A stretch of DNA of 64,000 nucleotides from Pseudomonas capsici (GCF_017165765.1 NZ_JAFGZD010000022.1:1-64000), one strand, 5' to 3'. Positions 44,177 through 52,881 are shown, counted from the stretch's first letter. The notes: generated by a model not told the origin, from the sequence alone. Numbers and translations are program-made.

Positions 44177-44320
44177 TAGGCTTTGTACGAAATATATCTG
44201 CGCTCGATGATGCTGCGTTAAAAACAGGCTCGGAATGCTCATTTACACCAGTAAACTCCGCTTCCTCGCCTGTTTTTGCCTTGCCTCATCTTCGCTCGAA
44301 AACATTTCGTACAGAGCCTA
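44177..44320. mobile_element. MITE-like palindromic element (144 bp)
   Basis: TAGGCTTTGTACGAAAT (44177-44193) and ATTTCGTACAGAGCCTA (44304-44320) are inverted terminal repeats of 17 bp with one mismatch. The interior is also palindromic (AAAAACAGGCTCGGAA against TTCCTCGCCTGTTTTT), so the whole forms one long imperfect hairpin. It has no coding capacity and no clear target-site duplication. The rest of 44070-44537 holds an AT-rich, gene-free stretch that should include the xaxA promoter. Confidence 0.75.
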
Positions 44321-44537
44321 GAAAGCCAATCCTGCCAAGCACTACATAAGTATATTATCCCCATATTCATATTTACTACTTACCTGCCCCAAACATTTAT
44401 CCTACAAAACACGCCCGCCTTTCGTCTTTGACATCCATTAACACCCCCTCCTAACCTTGATCACAAGTAACAACTCAATTGCTACAGAGAAAACAGGATC
44501 CAATCATGATCCTCCCGGAAAATAAGGATATATCCGA

Positions 44538-45785
44538 ATGAGCGCATTACTTGAAAAACCAATACCCGACAACAACACAACGGAAGACAGCATTACCGAA
44601 GAAGCCATAAAAGCACCCGAAATGTTTTTCAATGTTTCATCGGGCCATGACTCGGACGTTCAACGCACGCCCGGCCTGATATTGACCCAGCAACAGATCG
44701 TCAACCTCAAGAAATATGAACTGGTCGGTCTGTCACTGCCCATAGAAATCGAAGCTGTCATCGCCTACCTGGGATACAGCAATGGTGCGGGTGCAGGACT
44801 GGAACCTGATGATTTCCTGAAAAGTTTCACCCTTGTCCATAATCATGCAAAACGCTGGAACCCACTACGGACTCAACTATTGGCAGTGGGCAGCAAACTG
44901 AAAGTATTTGCCGGCCAGATGCTGATATACGGCGATAGCATGGAAGAGGTCTATAAAGACATCAAAAGCGGAGAAGTTATTGAAAAATTCGATATCAGGA
45001 ATCTGGAAGACGTCAAGCGTCTGAAGCGTGAGCAGGGTGATCTTTTCCCGGGAATAGAATTAAGCCCCGCCGATAAGGAAACCGCCAGGGATATCGGGTT
45101 CTACCTCGATGAAATCCTGCGCAAGGTCAAGGAAAGCCATGCCGACGCGCTGGGCATCAAGGAAGAACTGGACAAGTTCGGACTGGATCTTGCGCGCTAT
45201 GTCGCACCGGAAATCCAGCGCAAGGTCGTTGCCATCGATAACAGCTCACTGCCTGCCGATGTCGCGAAACTGACTCAGGACATCGAGCGAAGAGCAAAGG
45301 ATATCGATGAAAAAAACAAGGAATACAAAGCCGCCGTCGAAAGATCCCTGGGGTCGATCAGCAAGTTCAATGTCGTAGGTCTTGCGTTGAGCATTTATTT
45401 TGGCGTTGAAGCCGAAAGTGTTCGCAAGGCAAGGAATGAGTTGATAAATCAACAGGAAAAGGACATCAACGAACTGCAGCTTAAAAACAAGATACTGGGG
45501 TCATTGAACCGGGTAAAGTTCGACTTGCAAAACCTTGTCACTGTCGTCATCGACGCCGACGTCGCTACAAAAAACCTGATTACCGTATGGAACAAGCTAT
45601 CTATTTTCATTGAGGAATCCGCAAAGGCATCCTCCGAAATTACAGATGCCCTGTCGCTCAGAATATTCATGAATCGCTTCAGGCGGGTCGTGGAACCATG
45701 GAAGACCATTCAGCAGGACTCTGACGCACTACTTGATGTATTCAAGGAAGCAGACGATGAATTCAAACGGATTTATGGAAAATAA
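44538..45785 (+). CDS. xaxA: Alpha-xenorhabdolysin-type binary cytolysin subunit A
   Basis: 415 aa, with AAGGA upstream of the ATG. It is all-helical with long coiled coils (about 200-320) and has no signal peptide, as usual for XaxA/YaxA. The N-terminal LTQQQIVNLKKYELVGLSLPIEIEAVIAYLGYSNG is the family-like start. The hydrophobic tongue lies near 285-295 (FNVVGLALSIYFGVEA). XaxA binds or activates XaxB, and together they form large pores in eukaryotic membranes, lysing insect and mammalian cells. It is 2 bp from xaxB, in one operon. Confidence 0.88.
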   Translation: MSALLEKPIPDNNTTEDSITEEAIKAPEMFFNVSSGHDSDVQRTPGLILTQQQIVNLKKYELVGLSLPIEIEAVIAYLGYSNGAGAGLEPDDFLKSFTLVHNHAKRWNPLRTQLLAVGSKLKVFAGQMLIYGDSMEEVYKDIKSGEVIEKFDIRNLEDVKRLKREQGDLFPGIELSPADKETARDIGFYLDEILRKVKESHADALGIKEELDKFGLDLARYVAPEIQRKVVAIDNSSLPADVAKLTQDIERRAKDIDEKNKEYKAAVERSLGSISKFNVVGLALSIYFGVEAESVRKARNELINQQEKDINELQLKNKILGSLNRVKFDLQNLVTVVIDADVATKNLITVWNKLSIFIEESAKASSEITDALSLRIFMNRFRRVVEPWKTIQQDSDALLDVFKEADDEFKRIYGK

Positions 45786-45787
45786 AA

Positions 45788-46792
45788 ATGAATAACACTA
45801 TCACTCCTCTTGCAACATCTCTGAACGTAAATACGCCGGATCTTCCGGTCATGTCCAGCAGCCTGGAAAACATGAGAAAGAATCTGGTCAGGGCCGATGT
45901 CCTGTATGCCAAGACACTTTACCTGCCTAATCTTTATACGCGGGTCCAGCGTCTCACGGGTGCGATGTTCGTCGAGCAACAACGCCTGGGCGAATCCTGC
46001 ATGCGCTTGAAGATCGATATCGAATCCCGAATCAAACGGCTGAGAAACTACGACCGGGAACTGGACAACACAACCGATCAGGATGAAATCAAAGACATTC
46101 AAGACGAACGTAAAAGCGCCTTGAGTGACGCCGCGACCACGGCAGGCAACGAGCTGACCAGGCAGGTCCATGCTCTCGTTGATCTGAAGGAGTCCGTCAA
46201 TCGTCAGCAGACAAAGGAGTTCCAGGAGAGCCTGGAACAGGATGTCGTCAAGGCAACGGCAAGAATCGACGACAGCAATGCCAGAATTGCCGTCATCCAG
46301 GAAGAACGGCGGGTATTGACCGAAGCGATTGATGCCATTGAGAGCAAGGGGTTTACCAACATTGCCAAGGACACTCTCCTTACCGGTGAGAAGATTCTTG
46401 CCCTGGGCATGCAGCCACCCCAAATCGCAGTGATCACTCTGGCCATCGAACAGATGAAAGCGACGCTGGAATATGGCGGCGAGGGCATCAACTTCATTGC
46501 TCTGCTCAAGCGCCGTGACACCCTGCGCGAACGCATGGACAAACTGTATGAACAACTGGCTCAGACGGAAAAGGGAAAGCTGGCACTGACTCAACGCATC
46601 GAATTGATCACATGCTTCCACGCAATGGACGATCAGCGCAATCTTTACGTCGAGCAATATCAGAAAGTGTCTCAGACCATCGAAAGCTTCATCGCCCTCA
46701 ATCAGACCGTCGCCCCGGATGACAAGCAGCGCAGCGCGCGCTTCATCAGTTCCGGGCTTCAGATGATCAGCTACCTGCAACCCATTCGCTGA
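45788..46792 (+). CDS. xaxB: Alpha-xenorhabdolysin-type binary cytolysin subunit B
   Basis: 334 aa and all-helical. The amphipathic and hydrophobic segment needed for pore insertion is near 200-230 (LALGMQPPQIAVITLAIEQMKATL). Long coiled-coil stretches are found at 60-100 and 240-300. It has no signal peptide. XaxB forms the membrane-spanning part of the pore and XaxA the outer stabilising ring. The start is directly behind xaxA (2-bp gap) and has only GGAAA upstream, so it is probably translated by coupling. Confidence 0.88.
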   Translation: MNNTITPLATSLNVNTPDLPVMSSSLENMRKNLVRADVLYAKTLYLPNLYTRVQRLTGAMFVEQQRLGESCMRLKIDIESRIKRLRNYDRELDNTTDQDEIKDIQDERKSALSDAATTAGNELTRQVHALVDLKESVNRQQTKEFQESLEQDVVKATARIDDSNARIAVIQEERRVLTEAIDAIESKGFTNIAKDTLLTGEKILALGMQPPQIAVITLAIEQMKATLEYGGEGINFIALLKRRDTLRERMDKLYEQLAQTEKGKLALTQRIELITCFHAMDDQRNLYVEQYQKVSQTIESFIALNQTVAPDDKQRSARFISSGLQMISYLQPIR

Positions 46793-46812
46793 CGCTCCCC
46801 AATGCGTGCACC

Positions 46813-46844
46813 CCAAGGGAAATGGCCTGCTCCATTTCCCTTGG
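46813..46844 (+). terminator. Perfect 13-bp hairpin between xaxB and the third gene
   Basis: CCAAGGGAAATGG (46813-46825) pairs without a mismatch with CCATTTCCCTTGG (46832-46844) around CCTGCT. No T-run follows, so it is not a classical terminator. It may slow ribosomes or RNA polymerase, or protect the xaxAB mRNA, and lies upstream of the probable start of the next gene. Confidence 0.55.
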
Positions 46845-46850
46845 CAGACC

Positions 46851-47714
46851 ATGCGTTTCCAATACCGTACTCACGCCATGGACTCCATCATGACCGGCTA
46901 TCTGATCCATCAGAGCGACCTCACAGAGATCCACAACTACATGGAGGTCCTGCGTAACCTTGCGCAGTTCACCCGCTCGTTCAAGGTCGGCCTTGATCTG
47001 GTTCCGGCGAGGGAATACGGGTCCTATCGAATCCCCGAAATCGAAAAGCACCTGAAAAAGGCCGCCGATCACTTACCCATCTGGTCTGAAGTAGTGTCAG
47101 GAATCACGGCTCTGCATAAAGAACTGGAGGCATTCATGCACAGCCTCATACAGTCATCCGAAAGCATAAAGAGCAGCCATGAGGTTACAAGTCCCTTCAT
47201 TGAACGAAACCTGACCAGGCTGGGTGAGCTTGCCGATGCCTTCGAGAAGCGACAGGAAACCCTGCAAACGCTGATCCGTGGCATTTATACAATCCTGCCT
47301 CGCATCACCGACTTCATGAACCGTGAAATCTACCGCCACGCCCATCAATACAACCTGGTAGAAAAAAGACCGGATCAGAACACCGCCATGCAGAACCTTA
47401 CGGCCTCGTATTCGTTTGTCGAAAACGGACCCGCCCTTTCTCCACAGGCGCGACTCATTGCAGGATATGCCTATATCCAAAGAAGCAGACGCCAGTATGA
47501 AGAAGCCTACGGTGCCGCAACCCATATGAGTGATCACCTGACAAGGATATGCGACCTGCTGGCCAGCTCAATCCTGCATCCCCTGAAAATGCGCAGGAAC
47601 GTCCCGCCTTCGCGCCCTTATGTGGAGACAAGACTGATGCTTGTCAGCCTGCAGGAAATACAGCGTTTGACACAGAGGTTCAACAGCCTGACAGGCAATC
47701 CGGGCGCCCAATAA
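46851..47714 (+). CDS. Third gene of the xax operon, helical protein of unknown function
   Basis: 287 aa from ATG 46851. The frame is open from a GTG at 46806, but that would run through the hairpin, and ATGs at 46878 and 46890 are also possible; none has a good ribosome-binding site. The protein is helical and charged. Its N-terminal part resembles the XaxA start in pattern (DLTEIHNYMEVL against QIVNLKKYELVG, and a later WSEVVSGITALHKELEAFMHSLI against WNPLRTQLLAVGSKLKVFAGQML), but I see no hydrophobic tongue, so it is unlikely to insert in membranes. It may be a solubilising partner, a distant third subunit or an immunity factor. All of these are inference. Confidence 0.65.
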   Translation: MRFQYRTHAMDSIMTGYLIHQSDLTEIHNYMEVLRNLAQFTRSFKVGLDLVPAREYGSYRIPEIEKHLKKAADHLPIWSEVVSGITALHKELEAFMHSLIQSSESIKSSHEVTSPFIERNLTRLGELADAFEKRQETLQTLIRGIYTILPRITDFMNREIYRHAHQYNLVEKRPDQNTAMQNLTASYSFVENGPALSPQARLIAGYAYIQRSRRQYEEAYGAATHMSDHLTRICDLLASSILHPLKMRRNVPPSRPYVETRLMLVSLQEIQRLTQRFNSLTGNPGAQ

Positions 47715-47716
47715 AA

Positions 47717-47742
47717 AGCCCGCAATCGCTTGCGGGCTCTTT
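47717..47742. terminator. Bidirectional terminator between xax operon and speC
   Basis: AGCCCGCAA (47717-47725) pairs with TTGCGGGCT (47730-47738), with an A-run before and CTTT after, so it can act in both directions between the converging transcripts. Confidence 0.85.
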
Positions 47743-47758
47743 CACTCAGGTAGAGCGC

Positions 47759-48922
47759 TTAAACGTAGAACGATTTCAGCGGCGGGAAGCCGTTGAATTC
47801 AACAGCGCTGTAGCTGGTGGTGTAGGCGCCGGTGGACAGCCAGTACAGGCGATCACCGATGGCCAGATTCAGTGGCAGGCCGTACTTGTAGTTTTCGTAC
47901 ATGATGTCGGCGCTGTCACAGGTAGGACCGGCGATGACCACTTCTTCCATCTCGCCCTTCTTCTCGGTCCAGATCGGGAACTTGATGGCTTCGTCCATGG
48001 TTTCGATCAGGCCGGAGAACTTGCCCACATCCGTGTACACCCAACGCTCGACGGCGGTACGCGACTTGCGCGCGACCAGCACGACTTCGCTGACCAGAAC
48101 ACCGGCGTTGGCGATCAACGAACGACCTGGCTCCAGAATGATTTCCGGCAGATCGTCACCGAAGTCTTCCTTCAGGAAGCGGATGATTTCCTCGGCGTAG
48201 GTTTCCAGGCTGTTGGTACGGGTGATGTAGTTGGCCGGGAAGCCACCACCCATGTTGATCAGCTTGAGCTCGATGCCGTCTTCTTCTTTCAGACGTTCGA
48301 AGATTACCTTCACCTTGGCAATGGCAGCGTCCCAGACGCTGATATCGCGCTGCTGCGAACCCACGTGGAAGGAAATACCGTAAGGCACCAGCCCCAGGTC
48401 ACGCGCCAGGATCAGCAGATCCATGGCCATATCGGTCTGGCAGCCGAACTTGCGCGACAGAGGCCAGTCAGCCGTGGTCGAGCCTTCGGTGAGGATACGC
48501 ACGTAGACTTTCGAGCCCGGCGCGGCCTTGGCGATGTTGCGCAGGTCGGCTTCCGAGTCGGTCGCGTACAGGCGCACGCCCTTGTCATAGAAGTAACGAA
48601 TGTCCTTGGACTTCTTGATGGTGTTGCCATAGCTGATGCGATCCGGGCCTACGCCACGGCTCAGCACCTTGTCCAGCTCATAGATCGAGGCGATATCGAA
48701 GCTCGAACCTTTTTCCTTGAGCAGATCGATGATCTCGACCGCCGGGTTGGCCTTGACCGCGTAGTAGACCTGAGCGAATTCAAAACCTGCGCGCAGGTCA
48801 TCATAGGCCTGGCTGATCACCTGGGTGTCAATGACGACAAAAGGGGTTTCTTGCTTGTCAGCGAACGACTTGATTTTCTTGAAGGAAGCATCAGAGAAAT
48901 AGTCTTCAACCTTGATCGGCAT
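47759..48922 (-). CDS. speC: Ornithine decarboxylase (type III PLP fold)
   Basis: 387 aa from ATG 48922, with GTGGAG 8 nt upstream. The PLP lysine is in VYYAVKANP, followed by FDIASIYELDK, FHVGSQQRD, NMGGGFPA and LEPGRSLIANAG. The C-terminal catalytic cysteine is in AGPTCDSADIMYENY, the ornithine decarboxylase signature. It is the eukaryote-like/alanine-racemase-fold type of about 390 residues, not the large E. coli-type SpeC. It makes putrescine. It is expressed from a promoter near 49124-49152 through a terminator-containing leader. Confidence 0.93.
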   Translation of the reverse strand: MPIKVEDYFSDASFKKIKSFADKQETPFVVIDTQVISQAYDDLRAGFEFAQVYYAVKANPAVEIIDLLKEKGSSFDIASIYELDKVLSRGVGPDRISYGNTIKKSKDIRYFYDKGVRLYATDSEADLRNIAKAAPGSKVYVRILTEGSTTADWPLSRKFGCQTDMAMDLLILARDLGLVPYGISFHVGSQQRDISVWDAAIAKVKVIFERLKEEDGIELKLINMGGGFPANYITRTNSLETYAEEIIRFLKEDFGDDLPEIILEPGRSLIANAGVLVSEVVLVARKSRTAVERWVYTDVGKFSGLIETMDEAIKFPIWTEKKGEMEEVVIAGPTCDSADIMYENYKYGLPLNLAIGDRLYWLSTGAYTTSYSAVEFNGFPPLKSFYV

Positions 48923-49000
48923 GCTTGGAACTCCACTTGGCAAACAGATGAATATAAATGGGTGTCAATGAACGCCCTCCGTATCCCCACTTTGGTTCGC

Positions 49001-49108
49001 CTACTTCCCAAGGCATGTCGCCGAAAGCAAAAAGGCCATGGGGATCATGCCCCCCTGGCCTTGCTGTCTCGTCGTCAGTACTTGAGCCGGATGGATCGTT
49101 TCCAGCAT
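49001..49108 (-). CDS. Candidate speC leader ORF (35 codons)
   Basis: ATG at 49108-49106 and TAG at 49003-49001, ending about 80 nt before speC. The product starts MLETIHPAQVLTT and ends AFLLSATCLGK. The ORF starts about ten bases after the expected transcription start and contains the terminator hairpin (49062-49028), so ribosome progress would decide whether the hairpin forms. A ribosome-binding site is not evident. It could be a chance ORF. Confidence 0.3.
   Translation of the reverse strand: MLETIHPAQVLTTRQQGQGGMIPMAFLLSATCLGK
49028..49062 (-). terminator. Intrinsic terminator in the speC leader (possible attenuator)
   Basis: On the minus strand AAGGCCA and GGGG pair with CCCC and TGGCCTT around CATGAT, followed by TTTTTGCTTTC. 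It lies between the predicted promoter and the speC start. No minus-strand gene ends just upstream, so it has no obvious job other than attenuating speC. Confidence 0.7.
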
Positions 49109-49123
49109 GGACGTTCGGCGCGA

Positions 49124-49152
49124 ACTTTAGGACCTGAGAGGCTTGAGATCAA
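49124..49152 (-). promoter_or_regulatory. Predicted sigma-70 promoter of speC
   Basis: TTGATC (49152-49147) and TAAAGT (49129-49124) are separated by 17 bp. This gives transcription from about 49118, at the beginning of the leader. Each hexamer matches its consensus at four positions. Confidence 0.45.
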
Positions 49153-49394
49153 CAAAAAATGTCGCGTTTGCAGACGTTTCTGCCGGAACAGATAACTGCG
49201 TCCTCTTTACACCTCTATGTAACCGACCTGTATGACAGCCTCATGTTCCTGCGCAAACGGATTTCTCGACGAGATAACCCTCGGCCGCTGATGAAAAACG
49301 GCACTAAGCACAGGTATTTCTGTCAGTACTTTTCGGGGTCATGGATGGGCACAATCAAGCCTGATGCAGCCTTGAACCTTCGCAGGAGGCGAAC

Positions 49395-50051
49395 ATGGCC
49401 ACCTATATCAAAGAACGCTCCTTCGTCGCGTCGCTCAGGTCCGTGCAACCCGGATATCTGGCGGCTCTTGATTTCTCACGACTGGAACAGGAAACCAGTA
49501 CGGTCCCGGCAGGAGGCAACATTTCGCAGACGTTTACCTACGTTGGCAGCGATGAATACACCTATCTGACCGCCACCACCAAGCCTCGTGAGGAACTGAA
49601 CTTCTGGTTTCTGTACCGGCGCTGGGACAACGGCTCCGAGAGCTACGAGATCAAGGCCTGCCACGATATGTTCTATGAAAACCCCTCGCGCCTGGGAAGC
49701 CTGATCGTCGAAGAAAAAAGGCTGGTCGCCGGCCCCTTTGGCGATGTCCGCTTCGTCAAGCTGCATGTTCGCCCCGACAAGTCGCTGGCCAGCACCCCCG
49801 GCTGGAAAGTCATGATCGGCGGCCGCCCGCTGGCCACCGGCGACATCGACAGAAAGGAAGTAGGACCGGTACAGATCATTGCCCCCAACGGCAATCCGCT
49901 CGGGGTCTATGACAGGCAGAACTTCGGCAACGACTGGTGGGCCTACATCTCGTGCGCCAATCAGAATGAGCCTTTGCTGCCAATGACGACCCAACCTGTC
50001 CAGATCATGATGAAGGTCAGCCAGTTCAACATGAACGATCCTCTGGCGTGA
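49395..50051 (+). CDS. Hypothetical protein, unrecognised
   Basis: 218 aa, ATG with AGGAGG upstream, so translation is likely. It is rich in beta-type segments (FTYVGSDEYTYLTATTKP, NFWFLYRRWDNGSESYEIKACHDMFYE, DVRFVKLHVRP, WKVMIGGRPLATGD, GNDWWAYISCANQNEPLLP) and aromatic residues, has two cysteines and lacks a signal peptide. The look is that of a small beta-sandwich, possibly lectin-like or pore-forming, but I recognise no family. It is flanked by speC and the AraC gene, both on the other strand. Confidence 0.6.
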   Translation: MATYIKERSFVASLRSVQPGYLAALDFSRLEQETSTVPAGGNISQTFTYVGSDEYTYLTATTKPREELNFWFLYRRWDNGSESYEIKACHDMFYENPSRLGSLIVEEKRLVAGPFGDVRFVKLHVRPDKSLASTPGWKVMIGGRPLATGDIDRKEVGPVQIIAPNGNPLGVYDRQNFGNDWWAYISCANQNEPLLPMTTQPVQIMMKVSQFNMNDPLA

Positions 50052-50054
50052 CGT

Positions 50055-51059
50055 TCAGGGTTGCTCCCGATAATGCCCCGGTGGCATGCCAAACCAGCGC
50101 AGGCATGCCTTGTTGAAACTGCTCTGGTCACGAAACCCCAATAGTGCAGCGATGTACTTGAGACTGCGCATGGAGTTGCGCAAAAAGCTGTGGGCCATCT
50201 TCAGGCGCTCTTCATCCTGAAGTGCGGAGAAATTCACGCCCTCGCGCTCAAGGCCATGTTGCAGACTGCGCCGGCTGATATGCAGGGCCTGGGCAATATC
50301 ATCCAGCCCGAAGGCAATGCCCTGGGCCAGGTGCTCGGACAATACGCGCCGCACCCTGATCGTCATGGAACCGCAGAGCAAATCATTGAGTCGGGTCCTG
50401 GCGTGCTCGACATGTACCCGGTCGAGCTCCGGGTTGGCGGTCGGCAATTCAATGTCCGCCACGGAGGATTCGAACGTCAGGCTGTTGTAAGGCGCATTGA
50501 AGCTCAGATCATGGCCCAGCAACCGGATCAGTGAGCCGAGATCGGCAGGCTCGGGATAGGTAAAGGTTACGGCCAGTGGTCCGGGCTTGTGCTCCGGCAA
50601 CAGCCAGTGGATCAGGCCTATTATCTGCGCCATGGCCGAATCGATGACCGGTCTGGGGGTCCGGGAGCTGTCACGGGTCAGGTCGAAGCCGAGCAAGGAA
50701 ACCTGATCGTGCTTGTGCTCGAGGCAAAAGCAGAAACCGTTGCCGATCAGCAGGTGATAGTCCACCAGCTTTTTCAGTGCCGCCCCCAGGGTCGAGCTGG
50801 ACATGATTGCGTAACCCAGCAACTGGAGATTGGCCGGATGTGCTTTCGAGTACGCCAGCAGCCCGTAATCCGGGCGATCGCTGCGCAATGAAACCTCTGC
50901 CATCAACTGATAGACCAGCTCCATCCTGACGCCTTTGGGGTCATTGTAGAGAGCGCGACTCTCGCAGCCAAAATCTGCAAACAGGGCATCCATATCTATC
51001 CCCGTTTCGGCCATGGTCTGCACCAGGACCCTGAAGCTTGCACTGGTTATTCTGTACAT
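50055..51059 (-). CDS. AraC-family transcriptional regulator
   Basis: 334 aa from ATG 51059; the frame extends to 51122. The N-terminal Arabinose_bd-like domain (MYRITSASFRVLVQTMAETGIDMDALFADFG) and the C-terminal AraC helix-turn-helix pair (FGLDDIAQALHISRRSLQHGLEREGVNFSALQDEER, then MRSLKYIAALLGFRDQSSFNKACLRWFGMPPGHYR) define the OruR/ArgR-like subgroup. The neighbouring speC makes it tempting to propose ornithine or arginine sensing, but it is not divergently arranged with speC. The target is unknown. Confidence 0.88.
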   Translation of the reverse strand: MYRITSASFRVLVQTMAETGIDMDALFADFGCESRALYNDPKGVRMELVYQLMAEVSLRSDRPDYGLLAYSKAHPANLQLLGYAIMSSSTLGAALKKLVDYHLLIGNGFCFCLEHKHDQVSLLGFDLTRDSSRTPRPVIDSAMAQIIGLIHWLLPEHKPGPLAVTFTYPEPADLGSLIRLLGHDLSFNAPYNSLTFESSVADIELPTANPELDRVHVEHARTRLNDLLCGSMTIRVRRVLSEHLAQGIAFGLDDIAQALHISRRSLQHGLEREGVNFSALQDEERLKMAHSFLRNSMRSLKYIAALLGFRDQSSFNKACLRWFGMPPGHYREQP

Positions 51060-51321
51060 GCCGATCTCACACCTCTCGGCCACCACCCGTTCCAGTCTAT
51101 CCTGATGATTACCACACAACACATTGAGTAATGCCCTTTGGCCGTTGAGTCACAGGACAAGCGAAAAGGGTGTCAGGACACTCCTCTAACCCTCCTCAAT
51201 ACCCGATCATGAATCTTTTGTGACAATCCGAATAAACAGGTCGATACAGGCTTGGGGCTCTTATCCGGGCACCCCGACATCGACGTCCGCTTCTTCCCTG
51301 GTGATACGTTGATTCCTGCCC

Positions 51322-52881
51322 ATGAAAAATTTATCTGTAAAGTTCAAGTTGATAGCCGGTTTTTCCAGCGTATTGCTCGTATTGGTCATCACGACCCTGA
51401 TTGGCCTGCACAGTATCCAGTCCATGACCACTCGGGCAATCAAGTCGGTTGCAATCAATCGGCTCATCGATGAAGCCAACATCGTTCAGAACTCCCGCCT
51501 GCGCTATGAAGCCACTCGGGCTCCTCAATACCTGCAACAGATCGACGAAGCATCGGCTCGAGTCAACAAACTGATTGCCGACAACAGGAATCTTTTTTCG
51601 AGCCCCGAAGACGGGAAGCGTTTCGACGATATAAACAATGCCATGAGCCGCTACTCAGTAGCCCTGAAAGCGCTGGTCGAAGCCATGCGTCAGGGCAACG
51701 GCGCATTGATCGATGCTGCACGTGAGCCCCTGGAAACCCACTTCAAATCGGCTTTCGGCACCATCCATGAGTTGATAGAAAGCCAGAACGAAAAAGGCCG
51801 GCAGGAAGCTTCTTTCGCCCGCCAACAACTGCTCGCTCTATTGGTGATCGCGCTGGTTCTGGGGCTTGGCGTGACCTGGCTGATTACCCGGCAGATCCAG
51901 CAGCCGCTCGACGCGGCCCTGGTAATGGCCAGACAGATCGGTGAAGGCAACCTGATCGGGATTTCGGCACCCGAGCGCAAGGATGAATTCGGTGCGCTGC
52001 TGTCTGCTCTCGAACAGACAGGCCTGAGCCTGCGCAAACTGCTCGGCCAGGTCAGCCGGGTGACCGGTGAGCTGCAGAGCGCTGCCGAAGAGCTGTCGGC
52101 CGTGACCGAGCAAAGCAGCAACGGCGCGAACTCGCAGCGTACGGACACCGATCAGGTCGCGGTGGCCATGAACGAGATGGTATCCACCGTTCAGCATGTG
52201 GCCATGAGCGCCGCAGAAGCCTCGAACGCGGCCAAGTCTGCCGACCTGAAAACCAGCCAGGGCAATGTGGTCGCTCAGGAAGCCCTGACGCAGATCGAAT
52301 TGCTGGGACAGGAAATCAACAATTCCAATCAGGCCGTCAGCGACTTGTCCAATGAGAGCGAGCGTATCGGCGGTGTGCTGACGGTCATCAACGGGCTGGC
52401 CAGCCAGACCAACCTGCTGGCGCTCAACGCCGCCATCGAAGCCGCCAGGGCCGGAGAAGCCGGGCGCGGTTTCGCCGTGGTTGCCGATGAGGTTCGCGGG
52501 CTGGCGTCACGCACCCAGCAGTCCACGGCCGAAATCGAGTCCTTGATCGTTTCGCTGCAAAACAGCGCGCAACAGGCCTCGCGACGAATGGAAGCCAGTT
52601 GTCAGATGGTCGAGAACACCGTCGGCCTGACTCGCAATCTACAGACCGAACTCAATGATATCGGCAAGTCGGTGGCCACTATCCAGGTAATGAGCATGCA
52701 GGTCGCCAGCGCTTCCGAACAGCAGGACAGCGTGGTCGAAGAGATCAACCGCAACATGCATGGCATCAAGGATGTCACCGAGCAGACCGCCACCGCCACG
52801 CAGCAGATTGCCATTGCTGCTACCAATCTGGCCCGCCAGGGCAGTGAGCTGCAAGGCTTGATCAGGCGTTTCCAGCTTTAA
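51322..52881 (+). CDS. Methyl-accepting chemotaxis protein
   Basis: 519 aa. TM1 is at about 10-30 (LIAGFSSVLLVLVITTLIGLHS), a periplasmic helical sensor extends to about 168, and TM2 is at about 170-190 (LLALLVIALVLGLGVTWLIT). HAMP follows, and the signalling hairpin tip reads GGVLTVINGLASQTNLLALNAAIEAARAGEAGRGFAVVADEVRGLA. It has the usual methylation glutamates, and no C-terminal CheR-binding pentapeptide. In P. aeruginosa the gene beside speC is also a chemotaxis transducer (PA4520), which supports synteny. The ligand is unknown. Confidence 0.92.
   Translation: MKNLSVKFKLIAGFSSVLLVLVITTLIGLHSIQSMTTRAIKSVAINRLIDEANIVQNSRLRYEATRAPQYLQQIDEASARVNKLIADNRNLFSSPEDGKRFDDINNAMSRYSVALKALVEAMRQGNGALIDAAREPLETHFKSAFGTIHELIESQNEKGRQEASFARQQLLALLVIALVLGLGVTWLITRQIQQPLDAALVMARQIGEGNLIGISAPERKDEFGALLSALEQTGLSLRKLLGQVSRVTGELQSAAEELSAVTEQSSNGANSQRTDTDQVAVAMNEMVSTVQHVAMSAAEASNAAKSADLKTSQGNVVAQEALTQIELLGQEINNSNQAVSDLSNESERIGGVLTVINGLASQTNLLALNAAIEAARAGEAGRGFAVVADEVRGLASRTQQSTAEIESLIVSLQNSAQQASRRMEASCQMVENTVGLTRNLQTELNDIGKSVATIQVMSMQVASASEQQDSVVEEINRNMHGIKDVTEQTATATQQIAIAATNLARQGSELQGLIRRFQL

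Noticed and set aside
46813..46844. Hairpin as an intrinsic terminator of xaxAB
   Set aside because: There is no T-run after the stem, and the following open frame continues for almost 290 codons, so full termination is unlikely.
47549..49195. 548-codon plus-strand ORF opposite speC
   Set aside because: Antisense to a clearly recognised ornithine decarboxylase, without ribosome-binding site or known motifs.
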